Assembly (NCBI RefSeq): GCF_003646465.1
Contig: NZ_QZEX01000010.1
Location: 62,001-126,000, forward strand
From: Chachezhania antarctica
GTDB taxonomy: Bacteria; Pseudomonadota; Alphaproteobacteria; Rhodobacterales; Rhodobacteraceae
Direction: 5' to 3'
DNA: 64,000 nt
Shown: positions 17,933 through 26,336 of the stretch, one piece after another
Position numbering within the stretch: the stretch's first letter is position 1
Layout of the letters: each line of letters begins with the position of its first letter
Notes under the pieces: generated by a model
Database searches by the model: none
What the model saw: only the letters and a program-made list of their open reading frames with translations
Told to the model about the DNA's origin: nothing
Made by a program: the position numbers and the translations under genes

Positions 17933-18787
17933 ATGAGCGAAGAAAAAGCACGGCGTTACGCGCCGGATCTCATGGCGGGCCAGGTGGCTCTGGTCACCGG
18001 ATCCGGCTCGGGGATGGGCCGGGCAACGGCGCTGGAAATGGCCTCCTGCGGGGCCAGGCTGGCCCTATTCGCGCGCCGCGAAGGGCCGCTGGAGGAGACC
18101 GCCGAGATGATCCGCGCGGCGGGTGGCGAGGCCTTTGTCGTGCCAGGCGACACCCGTGACGCGGACAGTATCGAAATAGCGATGGGGCGCATCAAGGACC
18201 ATTACGGGCGGCTTGATGTTCTGGTGAACAACGCGGGCGGCCAGTATATCGCAGCCGCGCGCGACATCACCAACAAGGGCTTCGAGGCTGTGATCCGCAA
18301 CAACCTGATAGGATCGTGGCAGATGACACGCGCCGTGGCCGATCATTTCATGTATGAAAACGGCGGCTCCATCGTCTTCGTGACTGCGATTTCAGCGCGC
18401 ACCGCGCTCACCGGGTTCACCCATACCGTCGCCGCGCGCGCCGGCGTGACGGGCATGATGAAGACCTTGGCCGCCGAATGGGGCGAATACGGGATCCGTC
18501 TGAACTGCGTTGCGCCGGGAACGATCAAGACAGAGGCGCTTGGCCGCTATCCCATTCCGACGGAGCGCTGGAAACAGCTCAACCGCTCGGTCCTGAACCG
18601 GATGGGCGCGGCGGAGGACATCGCCGGGACGATCATTTTCCTCGCATCCAAATTGGGGAATTTCATGACCGGCGAAGACATCTATGTAGACGGCGGGGAA
18701 ACCCTGCACATGGGTCACGATGCCCGTGACATGATAAACCCTGACATGTTCGAGAAACGCGAACGAGGAGATGGAAAAAATGAGTAA
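17933..18787 (+). CDS. SDR-family protein without the canonical Tyr-x3-Lys
   Basis: 284 residues. Nucleotide-binding GSGSGMG (24-30), FARRE after beta-2 (basic residues suggest NADP preference), VNNAGG, but the active-site Tyr and Lys positions read Thr165 and Arg169 (HTVAARAG). This departs from ordinary 3-hydroxyacyl-CoA dehydrogenases and recalls the 2,4-dienoyl-CoA reductase branch of SDRs, which also lacks the standard Tyr. The C-terminus is extended by about 25 polar residues. GGGGGCAG stands before ATG 17933. Sits between an acyl-CoA dehydrogenase and a hydratase, overlapping the latter by 8 bases, so a role in the same beta-oxidation turn, possibly double-bond reduction, is likely. 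Confidence 0.83.
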   Translation: MSEEKARRYAPDLMAGQVALVTGSGSGMGRATALEMASCGARLALFARREGPLEETAEMIRAAGGEAFVVPGDTRDADSIEIAMGRIKDHYGRLDVLVNNAGGQYIAAARDITNKGFEAVIRNNLIGSWQMTRAVADHFMYENGGSIVFVTAISARTALTGFTHTVAARAGVTGMMKTLAAEWGEYGIRLNCVAPGTIKTEALGRYPIPTERWKQLNRSVLNRMGAAEDIAGTIIFLASKLGNFMTGEDIYVDGGETLHMGHDARDMINPDMFEKRERGDGKNE

Positions 18788-19583
18788 CCCCCCCGTCGTT
18801 CTGGAAATTTCCGACAGGATAGCCACGGTCACGCTGAACGATCCGGAACGTCGCAACCCGATCACCGGAAACGACATGATCGCCGCGCTTCTGGACGCGT
18901 TTGCAAAAGTGCAGGCCGACCCGCAGGTCAGCGTCATGATCCTGACCGGTGCCGATCCGGCCTTCTGCGCCGGCGGCGACATCAAGGAGATGAACGATCC
19001 CGACAGCATCTTTCGCAAGGAACCGCTTGCGGCGGCGCAGAGCTATGTCGATGGGGTGCAGCGGCTGCCTCTGGCGCTCTACAATCTCGACGTTCCTACC
19101 ATCGCCGCGGTCAACGGCGCGGCGGTCGGCGCGGGATGCGACCTGACGATGATGTGCGACATGCGCGTCGCCTCGGACAAGGCGCGGTTCGGCGAAGTCT
19201 TTTTGAACCTCGGAATCATTCCGGGCGATGCGGGCAGCTGGTTCATGCTGCGCCGTCTGGGCCATCAGAAAGCTGCCGATCTGACCTTCTCGGGCCGCAT
19301 GATCGATGCCGCCGAGGCCCTGGAAATGGGAATGGTGCTGGAGGTCGTGCCGCATGAGAAATTGATGGACCGCACCCGCGAACGCGCCGCCGTCATCGCA
19401 TCGAAGCCGCCGCGCGCGGTGCGGATCGCAAAGCGTCTGATGCGCAATGCCGAACGGATGGATCTACCAGATTTCCTGAATTCCGCGGCGGCCTATCAAG
19501 CGCTCATGCATCAGACTGAAGACCACCACGAGGCGGTCGCTGCCTTTATCGAAAAACGAAAACCGAATTTCACGGGTCGCTAA
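18780..19583 (+). CDS. Enoyl-CoA hydratase/isomerase family protein
   Basis: 267 residues. Loops AFCAGGDIKEM and NGAAVGAGCDLTMMCD form the oxyanion hole; RFGEVFLNLGIIPGDAGSW gives an acidic residue at both catalytic regions. Ends KPNFTGR. ATG 18780 (nine bases after GAGGAG) is chosen over ATG 18771, which directly abuts the ribosome-binding site. Overlaps the SDR by 8 bases. Belongs to operon 15494-20478. Substrate unknown. Confidence 0.88.
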   Translation: MSNPPVVLEISDRIATVTLNDPERRNPITGNDMIAALLDAFAKVQADPQVSVMILTGADPAFCAGGDIKEMNDPDSIFRKEPLAAAQSYVDGVQRLPLALYNLDVPTIAAVNGAAVGAGCDLTMMCDMRVASDKARFGEVFLNLGIIPGDAGSWFMLRRLGHQKAADLTFSGRMIDAAEALEMGMVLEVVPHEKLMDRTRERAAVIASKPPRAVRIAKRLMRNAERMDLPDFLNSAAAYQALMHQTEDHHEAVAAFIEKRKPNFTGR

Positions 19584-19594
19584 AGGAAGATCAC

Positions 19595-20077
19595 ATGTCC
19601 GATATCACCAAGAGGAAGATGGAGCAGATCGCGCAGATGTGGAATGCGCGCGGCAAGGGTCTGATAAAGCATATGGCACTCCAGATCGAAGAGGTCTCGA
19701 CCGAAGGCGTTCGAGTTCGGATGCCGTTCAATCCGGAGTTTTGCGTCGACGCGGATCAAACGCGGCTTCATGGTGGCATCCTGACGGCTCTGCTGGACAG
19801 TGTGTTCGGTCTTGCAAACTTTGTGGCAATCGAGGGCGTCAGCACCATGGCCACTCTTGACCTTAGGGTTGATTACCTGCGGCCCGCTCGATCGCGCGCG
19901 GACGTCATCGTTCGCGCGCATTGTTTTCGGGAAACCCGCCATATCGCCTTCAATTCGGGCAGTATCTGGTTTGATGGCCATGAGAATGCGGAAATTGCAC
20001 GTGGAGTCGCATCATTCGCATTGACCCGTGGAGACTCCAGCCTGTTTGACGCGTTGGAAAAAGGAGAGCCATCGTGA
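19595..20077 (+). CDS. PaaI-like hotdog thioesterase (first of pair)
   Basis: 160 residues, single hotdog domain. LHGGILTALLDSVFG is the helix with the HGG motif and catalytic acid characteristic of PaaI-type acyl-CoA thioesterases; LDLRVDYLRPA is the matching beta strand. The 30-residue N-terminus (KRKMEQIAQMWNARG) is longer than usual. Would hydrolyse dead-end or excess acyl-CoA, recycling CoA. Overlaps the next hotdog gene by 4 bases, so the two could form a heteromer. Confidence 0.85.
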   Translation: MSDITKRKMEQIAQMWNARGKGLIKHMALQIEEVSTEGVRVRMPFNPEFCVDADQTRLHGGILTALLDSVFGLANFVAIEGVSTMATLDLRVDYLRPARSRADVIVRAHCFRETRHIAFNSGSIWFDGHENAEIARGVASFALTRGDSSLFDALEKGEPS

Positions 20078-20478
20078 TCAACTTGCAAGCCGTCAATGCA
20101 AATGTATCCCGCGTGCCGTTCTTCCGTTTTCTCAACTTCGAGGTTCAGAGCGTGGACAGCTGCCACGCCGAAACCGAGATGACCTTTGTAGAACGCCACA
20201 TCGGAAACCCAGTCATGGACTACTACCATGGCGGGATCATCGCGAGCTTCATGGAAGCGACCGCCGCTATCGCAGTTCATCCCGATTTCGCGGACGTTCC
20301 GGCAAAGCCGATCAATCTGACCGTCGATTACCTCCGACCTGGCGTGAAGGGATCGCTTTATGCCCGTGCTAATGTTACCCGCAAGGGCAAGCGGATGGCG
20401 AGCGTCAGCGTGATCACGTGGCAGACGGACCGGGAAAAGGCGGTTGCGGAAGGGCTGTACCACTTCCTTCTGGTTTGA
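20074..20478 (+). CDS. PaaI-like hotdog thioesterase (second of pair), GTG start
   Basis: 134 residues, hotdog fold: YYHGGIIASFMEATAAIA and INLTVDYLRPG. The start is GTG inside a GTGA overlap with the previous stop, preceded by AAAGGAGAGCC. Only distantly alike to its neighbour, so this is not a recent duplication. Last gene of the operon; its stop is 18 bases from the convergent tandem TetR stop, with no obvious terminator between. Confidence 0.85.
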   Translation: MINLQAVNANVSRVPFFRFLNFEVQSVDSCHAETEMTFVERHIGNPVMDYYHGGIIASFMEATAAIAVHPDFADVPAKPINLTVDYLRPGVKGSLYARANVTRKGKRMASVSVITWQTDREKAVAEGLYHFLLV

Positions 20479-20496
20479 TCGCAATGGCTGCGCTCA

Positions 20497-21852
20497 TCAG
20501 GCTCGCGCGACGTTCTCCCTGTCGCAGATCCCTTCAAGAAGCAGCTTGATGAGCATGCCAGAGAACTCAGACAATGAAAGATACCCCGAGCTTCCCTCCT
20601 TGTTGGGATCAAACCATTCCACCGTCCAGTTCAAGGCGCCCAACATCACCTGGCGCAGAGGGACAATCTTGATGTCAGATCTTATGGCATCGGCCTCTTG
20701 CGCTTCGCGAAGAACCCTGTCCCAGAGATGCCCATACTCATGACGAATATCCCTGTGTCTCTTCCTTAAATGATTGGGCAGCATCCCATAGCTTCTGATG
20801 TTCGCAGACGTGAATTCGCTTGCCTTGAAGAGAAAATGTAAATGCGTCCAAATCGCAGTTGCGATCCTAGCATGATGGTCGATTGGCGCATGAAATTCTT
20901 GGACTGCTGCGGTGACCCCAGATAGCAAATCGCTCAAGCCGGCGTTCAGAACCTCGTCCACTATCGCGTCTTTGGATTTGAAATGGTAATAGACGCTGCC
21001 CGCCTTCATATCCGCTTCATCCGCGATCTGTCTTAGCGTGGTCGCCTTGTACCCTTTGTCTCTAAGAACGCGCGCCGCGGCCCTCAGGATTTCGGCGCGG
21101 GTTTTTGCGGCCTTGCCGATGGTGTCTTGCTCTTCAACAGAAGCGGCTACGTCGCCCGCCTTCTGGCCGTCTACGTCAGCCCGGTGACTGGGACACATAC
21201 CGTCAAGTATCAGTTTGCTCATACGTTCTGCGAGGATATGAACCGGATACTGGTCCATTTTATACCATTCGACGGTCCAGTTCATGGCGCTCAATATGAA
21301 CTGCCGGATCGCCGTAACGGAAATGTCGTTTCTCAGGGTGCCATAGTCTTTGGCATCCTGCAGAAAGCTGCTCCATACCCCGGCATAGGAGGCACGCAAC
21401 TCACGGTGTGGGGCGCGCGCTTCATCCGACAGCATCGGATAGTTCCGGATATTGGCGGAAGTGAAGTCGCTGTCGGTCAGAAGATAGGTCAGGTGGGTTT
21501 CGATAAGCAAAGCGAAGGTCTTGCGAAATTCTTCGGGGCGCTGCTTTGTCGCGCGGACGATTTCGCAGACCTTCTCGTAAAGCTGCCGCACACCAAGTTC
21601 GAGAACCTCGCTCAAAATCTGGTCCTTGGATTGGAAATGATAGTAGATGCTTCCGGCTTCTATCCCTGATCCATGGGCAATGTCGCGCATCGTCGTCGCG
21701 TAAAAGCCATCGTGCCGAAAAAGTCGGGCAGCCGTAGCGAGGACGTCCCCCCGCGTCCTTTCGGACTTGCTCAGGTCATCTTCGATTTTATCGACCACAT
21801 CGAGTCCTCGCATCATCCGCGACCGATACTTGTCGCCCATAAGGATGTCCAT
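20497..21852 (-). CDS. Fused tandem TetR regulator (two complete TetR units in one chain)
   Basis: 451 residues from ATG 21852, about twice the usual TetR length. Unit 1: helix-turn-helix around residues 34-78 (MRDIAHGSGIEAGSIYYHF), ligand domain to about 219. Linker 220-249, polar. Unit 2: helix-turn-helix around 252-295 (LRQIADEADMKAGSVYYHF), ligand domain to 451. Both ligand domains share TSANIR, and NWTVEW at the same relative place, so this is an internal duplication and not a chance fusion. TetR proteins act as dimers on palindromes; one chain could occupy a whole palindrome. Operator site 4 lies 11 bases upstream of the start, arguing for autoregulation. The exact start is uncertain: ATG 21840 and 21813 are alternatives and no clear ribosome-binding site is seen. 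Confidence 0.88.
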   Translation of the reverse strand: MDILMGDKYRSRMMRGLDVVDKIEDDLSKSERTRGDVLATAARLFRHDGFYATTMRDIAHGSGIEAGSIYYHFQSKDQILSEVLELGVRQLYEKVCEIVRATKQRPEEFRKTFALLIETHLTYLLTDSDFTSANIRNYPMLSDEARAPHRELRASYAGVWSSFLQDAKDYGTLRNDISVTAIRQFILSAMNWTVEWYKMDQYPVHILAERMSKLILDGMCPSHRADVDGQKAGDVAASVEEQDTIGKAAKTRAEILRAAARVLRDKGYKATTLRQIADEADMKAGSVYYHFKSKDAIVDEVLNAGLSDLLSGVTAAVQEFHAPIDHHARIATAIWTHLHFLFKASEFTSANIRSYGMLPNHLRKRHRDIRHEYGHLWDRVLREAQEADAIRSDIKIVPLRQVMLGALNWTVEWFDPNKEGSSGYLSLSEFSGMLIKLLLEGICDRENVARA

Positions 21853-21879
21853 TGCAATAAATCTAACAAGCGTTAGAAT
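21852..21879 (+). promoter_or_regulatory. Promoter with operator site 4 between tandem TetR and SDR
   Basis: TTGCAA (21852-21857) and TAGAAT (21874-21879), 16 bases apart, face the plus-strand SDR. Operator core CTAACA-AG-CGTTAG (21863-21876, one mismatch) lies between them. On the minus strand TTAGAT at the other arm could be the -10 for the TetR gene, which would then have a very short leader or none. Confidence 0.75.
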
Positions 21880-21943
21880 GTACGAAAGGACGCCTCGAAT
21901 CAAGTTCTTTGCGAAGGTGTTAGCGGAAGAGGAGGACATCCAT

Positions 21944-22705
21944 ATGCGAGGATTAAATGGAAAACGTGTCATCGTGACGGGTGGCGGCAGCGGAATCGGG
22001 CGCGCGGTGTGCGAACGTTTCGGCGAAGAAGGTGCCGAGGTTGCGATCTTCGACATGAATGAAGGCGGCGCGCAGGAAACGGCCCGTCTGATCCAGAGCG
22101 GCGGAGGAAAAGCCCAAGCTTACAGGGTGGACATCACCGACCGGGCTGAGGTGGACAAGGCTGTGGCCGCGTTCGAGGCTGGTGGCCCGATCGACGTGCT
22201 GGTGAACAACGCCGGCTGGGATGTGATAAAACCGTTCCTCGACAGCGATGCGGATCTGTGGAAAAAGGTCATCGACATCAACCTTTATGGTCCGCTGAAC
22301 ATGCACCACGCGGTGTTGCCCGGCATGGTCAATAACGGCGGGGGCCGCGTGGTCAACATCGCCTCCGACGCCGGTCGTGTCGGGTCTTCGGGCGAAGCCG
22401 TTTATTCGGCTTGCAAGGGCGGCATCATCTCGTTCACCAAAACCGTGGCGCGGGAACTGGCGCGCAAGGGCATTCAGTTGAACGCTGTCGCCCCCGGCCC
22501 GACCGATACGCCGCTGTTTGCTCAGGTTGCCGAGGGCGAGGCCGGTCAAAAGATCGCCGAGGGTCTCAAGCGGGCGATTCCGATGAAGCGTCTGGCGCAG
22601 CCGACGGATTATCCTGGCATCATCTGCTTCCTGTCGTCCGACGACGCCGGTTTCATCACCGGCCAGGTGATCTCGGTTTCCGGCGGCTTGTCGATGCACG
22701 GTTGA
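21944..22705 (+). CDS. SDR-family hydroxyacyl-CoA dehydrogenase (BadH-like)
   Basis: 253 residues from ATG 21944 with GAGGAGGAC before it; longer in-frame starts run back through the operator and are unlikely. Motifs: TGGGSGIG, IFDMNEGG after beta-2, VNNAGWD, and active-site Tyr-x3-Lys in AVYSACKGG. The segment SDAGRVGSSGEAVYSACKGG is much like 2-hydroxycyclohexanecarboxyl-CoA dehydrogenase (BadH), an NAD-dependent beta-oxidation-type enzyme for ring substrates. Followed by an acyl-CoA synthetase after a terminator-like hairpin. A linear 3-hydroxyacyl-CoA substrate remains possible. Confidence 0.86.
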   Translation: MRGLNGKRVIVTGGGSGIGRAVCERFGEEGAEVAIFDMNEGGAQETARLIQSGGGKAQAYRVDITDRAEVDKAVAAFEAGGPIDVLVNNAGWDVIKPFLDSDADLWKKVIDINLYGPLNMHHAVLPGMVNNGGGRVVNIASDAGRVGSSGEAVYSACKGGIISFTKTVARELARKGIQLNAVAPGPTDTPLFAQVAEGEAGQKIAEGLKRAIPMKRLAQPTDYPGIICFLSSDDAGFITGQVISVSGGLSMHG

Positions 22706-22771
22706 CCGTGGGCGGGAGTGCCTGTCACAAGGTATTGCCGTCACGCCGTGTCCAGGGTTACCTCCCCGACT

Positions 22772-22798
22772 GGCCGCGCCAAATGCGCGGCCCTTTTT
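22772..22798 (+). terminator. Rho-independent terminator after SDR gene
   Basis: GGCCGCGC and GCGCGGCC form a perfect 8-bp stem with loop CAAAT, followed by CTTTTTCC on the plus strand. It stands between the SDR stop (22705) and the acyl-CoA synthetase start (22818), so transcription into the synthetase would be reduced or need another promoter. Confidence 0.85.
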
Positions 22799-22817
22799 CC
22801 TTGTAGAAAGGTGGCGG

Positions 22818-24755
22818 ATGTTTCAGCCAGACTCTGACATTCAGCGATTAAGCACGCTGACCGCTTTTCTGAAAGACTGCGGCATTGACAGTTACGAGGA
22901 TCTTGTCCGCCGCGCCACTGAGGAGCCGGATTGGTTCTGGGGCCGGATCATTGACCATGCCGGTATACGGTTCGGCAAGCCGCACACGGTGCTGCGGGAT
23001 ATTTCCGATGGGCCTGAATCGATCAGATGGGCTGTCGGAGCCACTCTGAATCTGACGGAAACCTGTCTCGACGCACGAATTCACGAAGGTCTTGGCGAAA
23101 AGACTGCGATTGACTGGGTCGGCGAAGACGGAAGCCGCCGCCGATGGACCTATTCCGAACTTTCCGCCGAAGTCGCCCGCGTCGCCTCGGCCCTTGACGC
23201 GCGCGGGGTGCAGCCTGGTCAGGCGGTGGGCATCTACATGCCGATGATCCCCGAAATCGAGGCTGCGCTGCTAGGTATTGCCCGGCTGGGCGCGGTCGCG
23301 GTGCCGCTGTTTTCCGGCTTTGCGCCGCATGCGATCATATCGCGCCTGAAGGATGCGGGTGCCGTGGCGGTGCTGACGGCGGATGCCTCACCCAGACGCG
23401 GCAAGCCGGTCTGGATGGAGGCGGTGCTGGCCGAAGCCCTGACCGAGGTGCCTTCCGTTCATACCGTGTTCAGCCTGCGGCGGTTCGGCGGCGCGGTGGC
23501 CGATCCGGCCCGCGATCTCGACTGGACCGAAGCTTTGGGCGCCGCCGACCCGGATTTCGCAGCGGTTGCCGTCAAGGCCGAGGACCCTTTCCTCATCGCC
23601 TATACCTCGGGCACGACAGGCCGGCCCAAGGGCGTTGTGCATACCCATCTCGGGGTGCAGGCCAAGGCAACGGCGGATATCCTGCTGTGCCTCGACATGA
23701 AACGCGATGACCGCCACCTGTGGATGACCGACATGGGCTGGGTGATGGGGCCGCTCACCCTGCTATCGGTGCTGCTGTCCGGCGCCACGCTGGTGCTGGC
23801 CGAGGGCGCGCCCTCTATCCCTGGCGATCCCTTCAGGCTGTTGCGCATTGCGTCCGAGATGCAGGTGACCCACATCGGCGTTGCCCCCACGCTGGTGCGG
23901 CAATTCATGACGCAAAGCCCCGAGCCACTTTTGGCCTATGACTTGGCACGCCTGCGCATCGTCGCCTCGACCGGCGAGCCCTGGACGGAAGAGGCCTGGC
24001 TCTGGCAACTCGACCATATCTGCCGACGCCGCGCTGTGCCGCTGAACATTTCCGGTGGAACCGAACTGTTCGGCGCGATCCTGACCTCAACTGTGCTGCA
24101 CGAAATCAAGCAGGGCGGTTTTTCGGCCCAGGCCCTGGGTGTGGGCGCGCGCGTACTGCGCGAGGATGGCCACGAGGCCGCGCCGGGCGAGGTGGGCGAA
24201 CTGGTCGTGACCCAGCCGCCTCTGGGGCTGACCCCGGCGATCTGGGGCGACCGCGAGCGGTATCTCGAAACCTACTGGTCCACCTATCCCGGCATCTGGC
24301 GGCACGGCGACTGGGTGCGCCGCGACCCTGACGGCACCTGGTATATCCTCGGCCGCTCGGACGACACGCTGAACATCGCCGGTAAACGCATCGGCCCGCC
24401 CGAGATCGAGGCGGCGCTGACCGGGACCGGCGAGGTGGTGGACGCCGCCGCCATCGCCGCGCCCGACGATATCAAGGGGGTGGCCGTGGTCTGTATTTGC
24501 GTCGCGGCGCCGGGGGTGTCGCCCAATGCGACGCTTGTCGAACGGCTCAAGGACCGGGTGGGCGAGGTCGTGTCGAAACCCTTCCGCCCGCGCGAGATCC
24601 ATTTCGTCGAGGCATTGCCCAAGACCCGCACCATGAAGACGATGCGCCGGATCGTGCGCGCGGCCTTCCTTGGCGAGAATCCGGGCGATCTGTCGTCGAT
24701 CAGCAACCCGAAAACAATCCAGCCCATTGCAGACCTGCGAAAGGATAAGACATGA
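22818..24755 (+). CDS. AMP-forming acyl-CoA synthetase (acetyl-CoA-synthetase-like, AtuH candidate)
   Basis: 645 residues. ATP-binding P-loop YTSGTTGRPKGVVHTH, second core motif ISGGTELFGA, and hinge/adenine motifs GRSDDTLNIAGKRIGPPEIE, with the C-terminal catalytic Lys region KTRTMKTMRR. An N-terminal extension of about 90 residues (FLKDCGIDSYEDLVRRA) is of the acetyl-CoA/acetoacetyl-CoA synthetase type. It would activate a free acid to its CoA thioester in the cytosol. Overlaps the NmrA-like gene by ATGA. Which acid is unknown; a terpenoid or branched acid would suit the neighbours. Confidence 0.88.
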   Translation: MFQPDSDIQRLSTLTAFLKDCGIDSYEDLVRRATEEPDWFWGRIIDHAGIRFGKPHTVLRDISDGPESIRWAVGATLNLTETCLDARIHEGLGEKTAIDWVGEDGSRRRWTYSELSAEVARVASALDARGVQPGQAVGIYMPMIPEIEAALLGIARLGAVAVPLFSGFAPHAIISRLKDAGAVAVLTADASPRRGKPVWMEAVLAEALTEVPSVHTVFSLRRFGGAVADPARDLDWTEALGAADPDFAAVAVKAEDPFLIAYTSGTTGRPKGVVHTHLGVQAKATADILLCLDMKRDDRHLWMTDMGWVMGPLTLLSVLLSGATLVLAEGAPSIPGDPFRLLRIASEMQVTHIGVAPTLVRQFMTQSPEPLLAYDLARLRIVASTGEPWTEEAWLWQLDHICRRRAVPLNISGGTELFGAILTSTVLHEIKQGGFSAQALGVGARVLREDGHEAAPGEVGELVVTQPPLGLTPAIWGDRERYLETYWSTYPGIWRHGDWVRRDPDGTWYILGRSDDTLNIAGKRIGPPEIEAALTGTGEVVDAAAIAAPDDIKGVAVVCICVAAPGVSPNATLVERLKDRVGEVVSKPFRPREIHFVEALPKTRTMKTMRRIVRAAFLGENPGDLSSISNPKTIQPIADLRKDKT

Positions 24756-25606
24756 TCACCGTTTTCGGAGCCACCGGCACCACCGGCGCCCCCCTTGTCG
24801 ACACGCTTCTGACCAAGGGCGCGACCGTGCGCGCTGTCACCAGCAACCCCGCAAGTCTGGACGCTCTGAAGGCCAAGGGATGCGAGGCCGTCGTCGCGAG
24901 TTTCACCGATCCCGCCGCGCTGGCGCGGGCCTGTAACGGGGCAGAAAAGATATACCTGGTCACGCCTGCCCATCTGGACATGCGCCAGTGGAAGGCGAAC
25001 GTGATCGAGGCCGCCAAGGCCGCGGGCGTGCGCCATGTCGTTCTGGCCACCGGGCTGGGTGCGTCGCCCAAGGCGGGGCTGACTTTTGGAAAGTGGCACT
25101 CCGAAACCCAGGAGCTGCTGAAGCAGAGCGGGCTTGACTGGACGTTCGTCCAGCCGACCTATTTCATGCAGAACCTGTTCTGGCAGACCAGCAACATTGG
25201 CAAGAACGGGGTGTACCACGATGATCTGGGCGGCCCTGTAGCCTGGATCCACGCCCGCGACATCGCGGATGTCGCCGCCGAGACACTGACCGCCCCGGGA
25301 TTTGAGGGCAAGGGTCTTGGGCTGACCGGCCCCGAAGCGCTAACCGGCGATGACATCGCAGCCCTTTTGTCCGAAGTGACAGGGCGAAATGTCACCTGTG
25401 CCCCCCTGTCGGCCGAGGATGCGAAAGCGGCCATGGTGGCTGGCGGGATGCAGGATGAGGTCGCCGGAGCCATGGTCGAACTGGCCTCCATAGCGCCCAA
25501 GGGCTACCTTGCCGGCATCGAGACAACGGTCAGCGACGTGTTGGGCCGCCCGGCCCGTCGATTTACCGATTTCATCGCTGAGAACCGGGATGCGTTCGTC
25601 CAGTGA
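24752..25606 (+). CDS. NmrA/QOR2-like NAD(P)-binding protein
   Basis: 284 residues, atypical extended SDR. N-terminal FGATGTTGAPLV is the dinucleotide-binding loop; RAVTSNPASLDAL follows beta-2 as in NmrA-like proteins, and a Tyr-x3-Lys is not in the usual place. Relatives include quinone reductases of the QOR2 type and redox-sensing regulators. It is translationally coupled to the acyl-CoA synthetase (ATGA), but no clear step for it in acyl-CoA breakdown can be named. Confidence 0.8.
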   Translation: MITVFGATGTTGAPLVDTLLTKGATVRAVTSNPASLDALKAKGCEAVVASFTDPAALARACNGAEKIYLVTPAHLDMRQWKANVIEAAKAAGVRHVVLATGLGASPKAGLTFGKWHSETQELLKQSGLDWTFVQPTYFMQNLFWQTSNIGKNGVYHDDLGGPVAWIHARDIADVAAETLTAPGFEGKGLGLTGPEALTGDDIAALLSEVTGRNVTCAPLSAEDAKAAMVAGGMQDEVAGAMVELASIAPKGYLAGIETTVSDVLGRPARRFTDFIAENRDAFVQ

Positions 25607-26315
25607 CCTGGCGGCGGCGCCGCTTTATCTTGAAATGGCGCCGCCCCTGAACGCAGCGTCCCAGATCAACCATCTTTTTGTGTTCCGCGATATGGGTGTA
25701 CTGAGCGGACGTGGAAGCGGGCGGTTCGCGACCGACCTCTTTACCCTTTCGATAACGTGCGACGACAGCGGCGGGGCGCGCGGATCGATGGCACCACCGC
25801 GCCCGGGTTTCACGCCCCGCCTAATGCCATTCCATGGTGTCGTGGCCGGGCTACGGCTGTCGTCAAGACCGGAGCGTTTGCCCGAGGCCGAGGAACTGAA
25901 ACCGTTGGCTTCAGCTCTGGCGCGCGTTCAGCAGAGCGACGAGGCGCTGCCGTTGTTGGTCACTATGCTCGACGAACTTGCAAAGTGTCTGCGTTTTGCC
26001 GCGTCACCCGGGCTGTGCAGTGCCCGGACGGAACGACGTAAGGTCCGAGAGGAAACCAGCGTGTCACGACGGCGACTCGCTGCCTCACGGCGCTTTCGGA
26101 GGTTGCTTGGACAACTCGCGACGCAGACCGTGTCCCTGACAGATCTGGCGCTGGATGCCGGATATTACGATCAACCTCATATGTCCGCCGCCTGCCGTGC
26201 CTTTGCAGGAAAACCACCCCGCGCACTTCGCTTACAGGCGGCACAGTGCGGTTTTGGCCGTTCGCTACAAGATGCGCGCCTCAAGGATCGGCTAATCTTG
26301 GTCATCAATGAATGA
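25590..26315 (+). CDS. AraC-family regulator with DUF6597-like N-terminus
   Basis: About 241 residues from ATG 25590, which overlaps the NmrA-like gene by 17 bases. N-terminal YLEMAPPLNAASQINHLFVFRD resembles the sensor domain that precedes many such AraC regulators. The C-terminal helix-turn-helix pair includes VSRRRLAASRRFRRLL and LALDAGYYDQPHMSAACRAF, the usual second helix-turn-helix signature. The first helix-turn-helix is partly degenerate, lacking a clear A-x-x-x-x-x-S-x-x-x-L run, so the protein could be weakened. It would regulate a nearby operon in response to an unknown effector. Confidence 0.72.
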   Translation: MRSSSDLAAAPLYLEMAPPLNAASQINHLFVFRDMGVLSGRGSGRFATDLFTLSITCDDSGGARGSMAPPRPGFTPRLMPFHGVVAGLRLSSRPERLPEAEELKPLASALARVQQSDEALPLLVTMLDELAKCLRFAASPGLCSARTERRKVREETSVSRRRLAASRRFRRLLGQLATQTVSLTDLALDAGYYDQPHMSAACRAFAGKPPRALRLQAAQCGFGRSLQDARLKDRLILVINE

Positions 26316-26336
26316 AATTCAGGAGGGCAGCACGCC

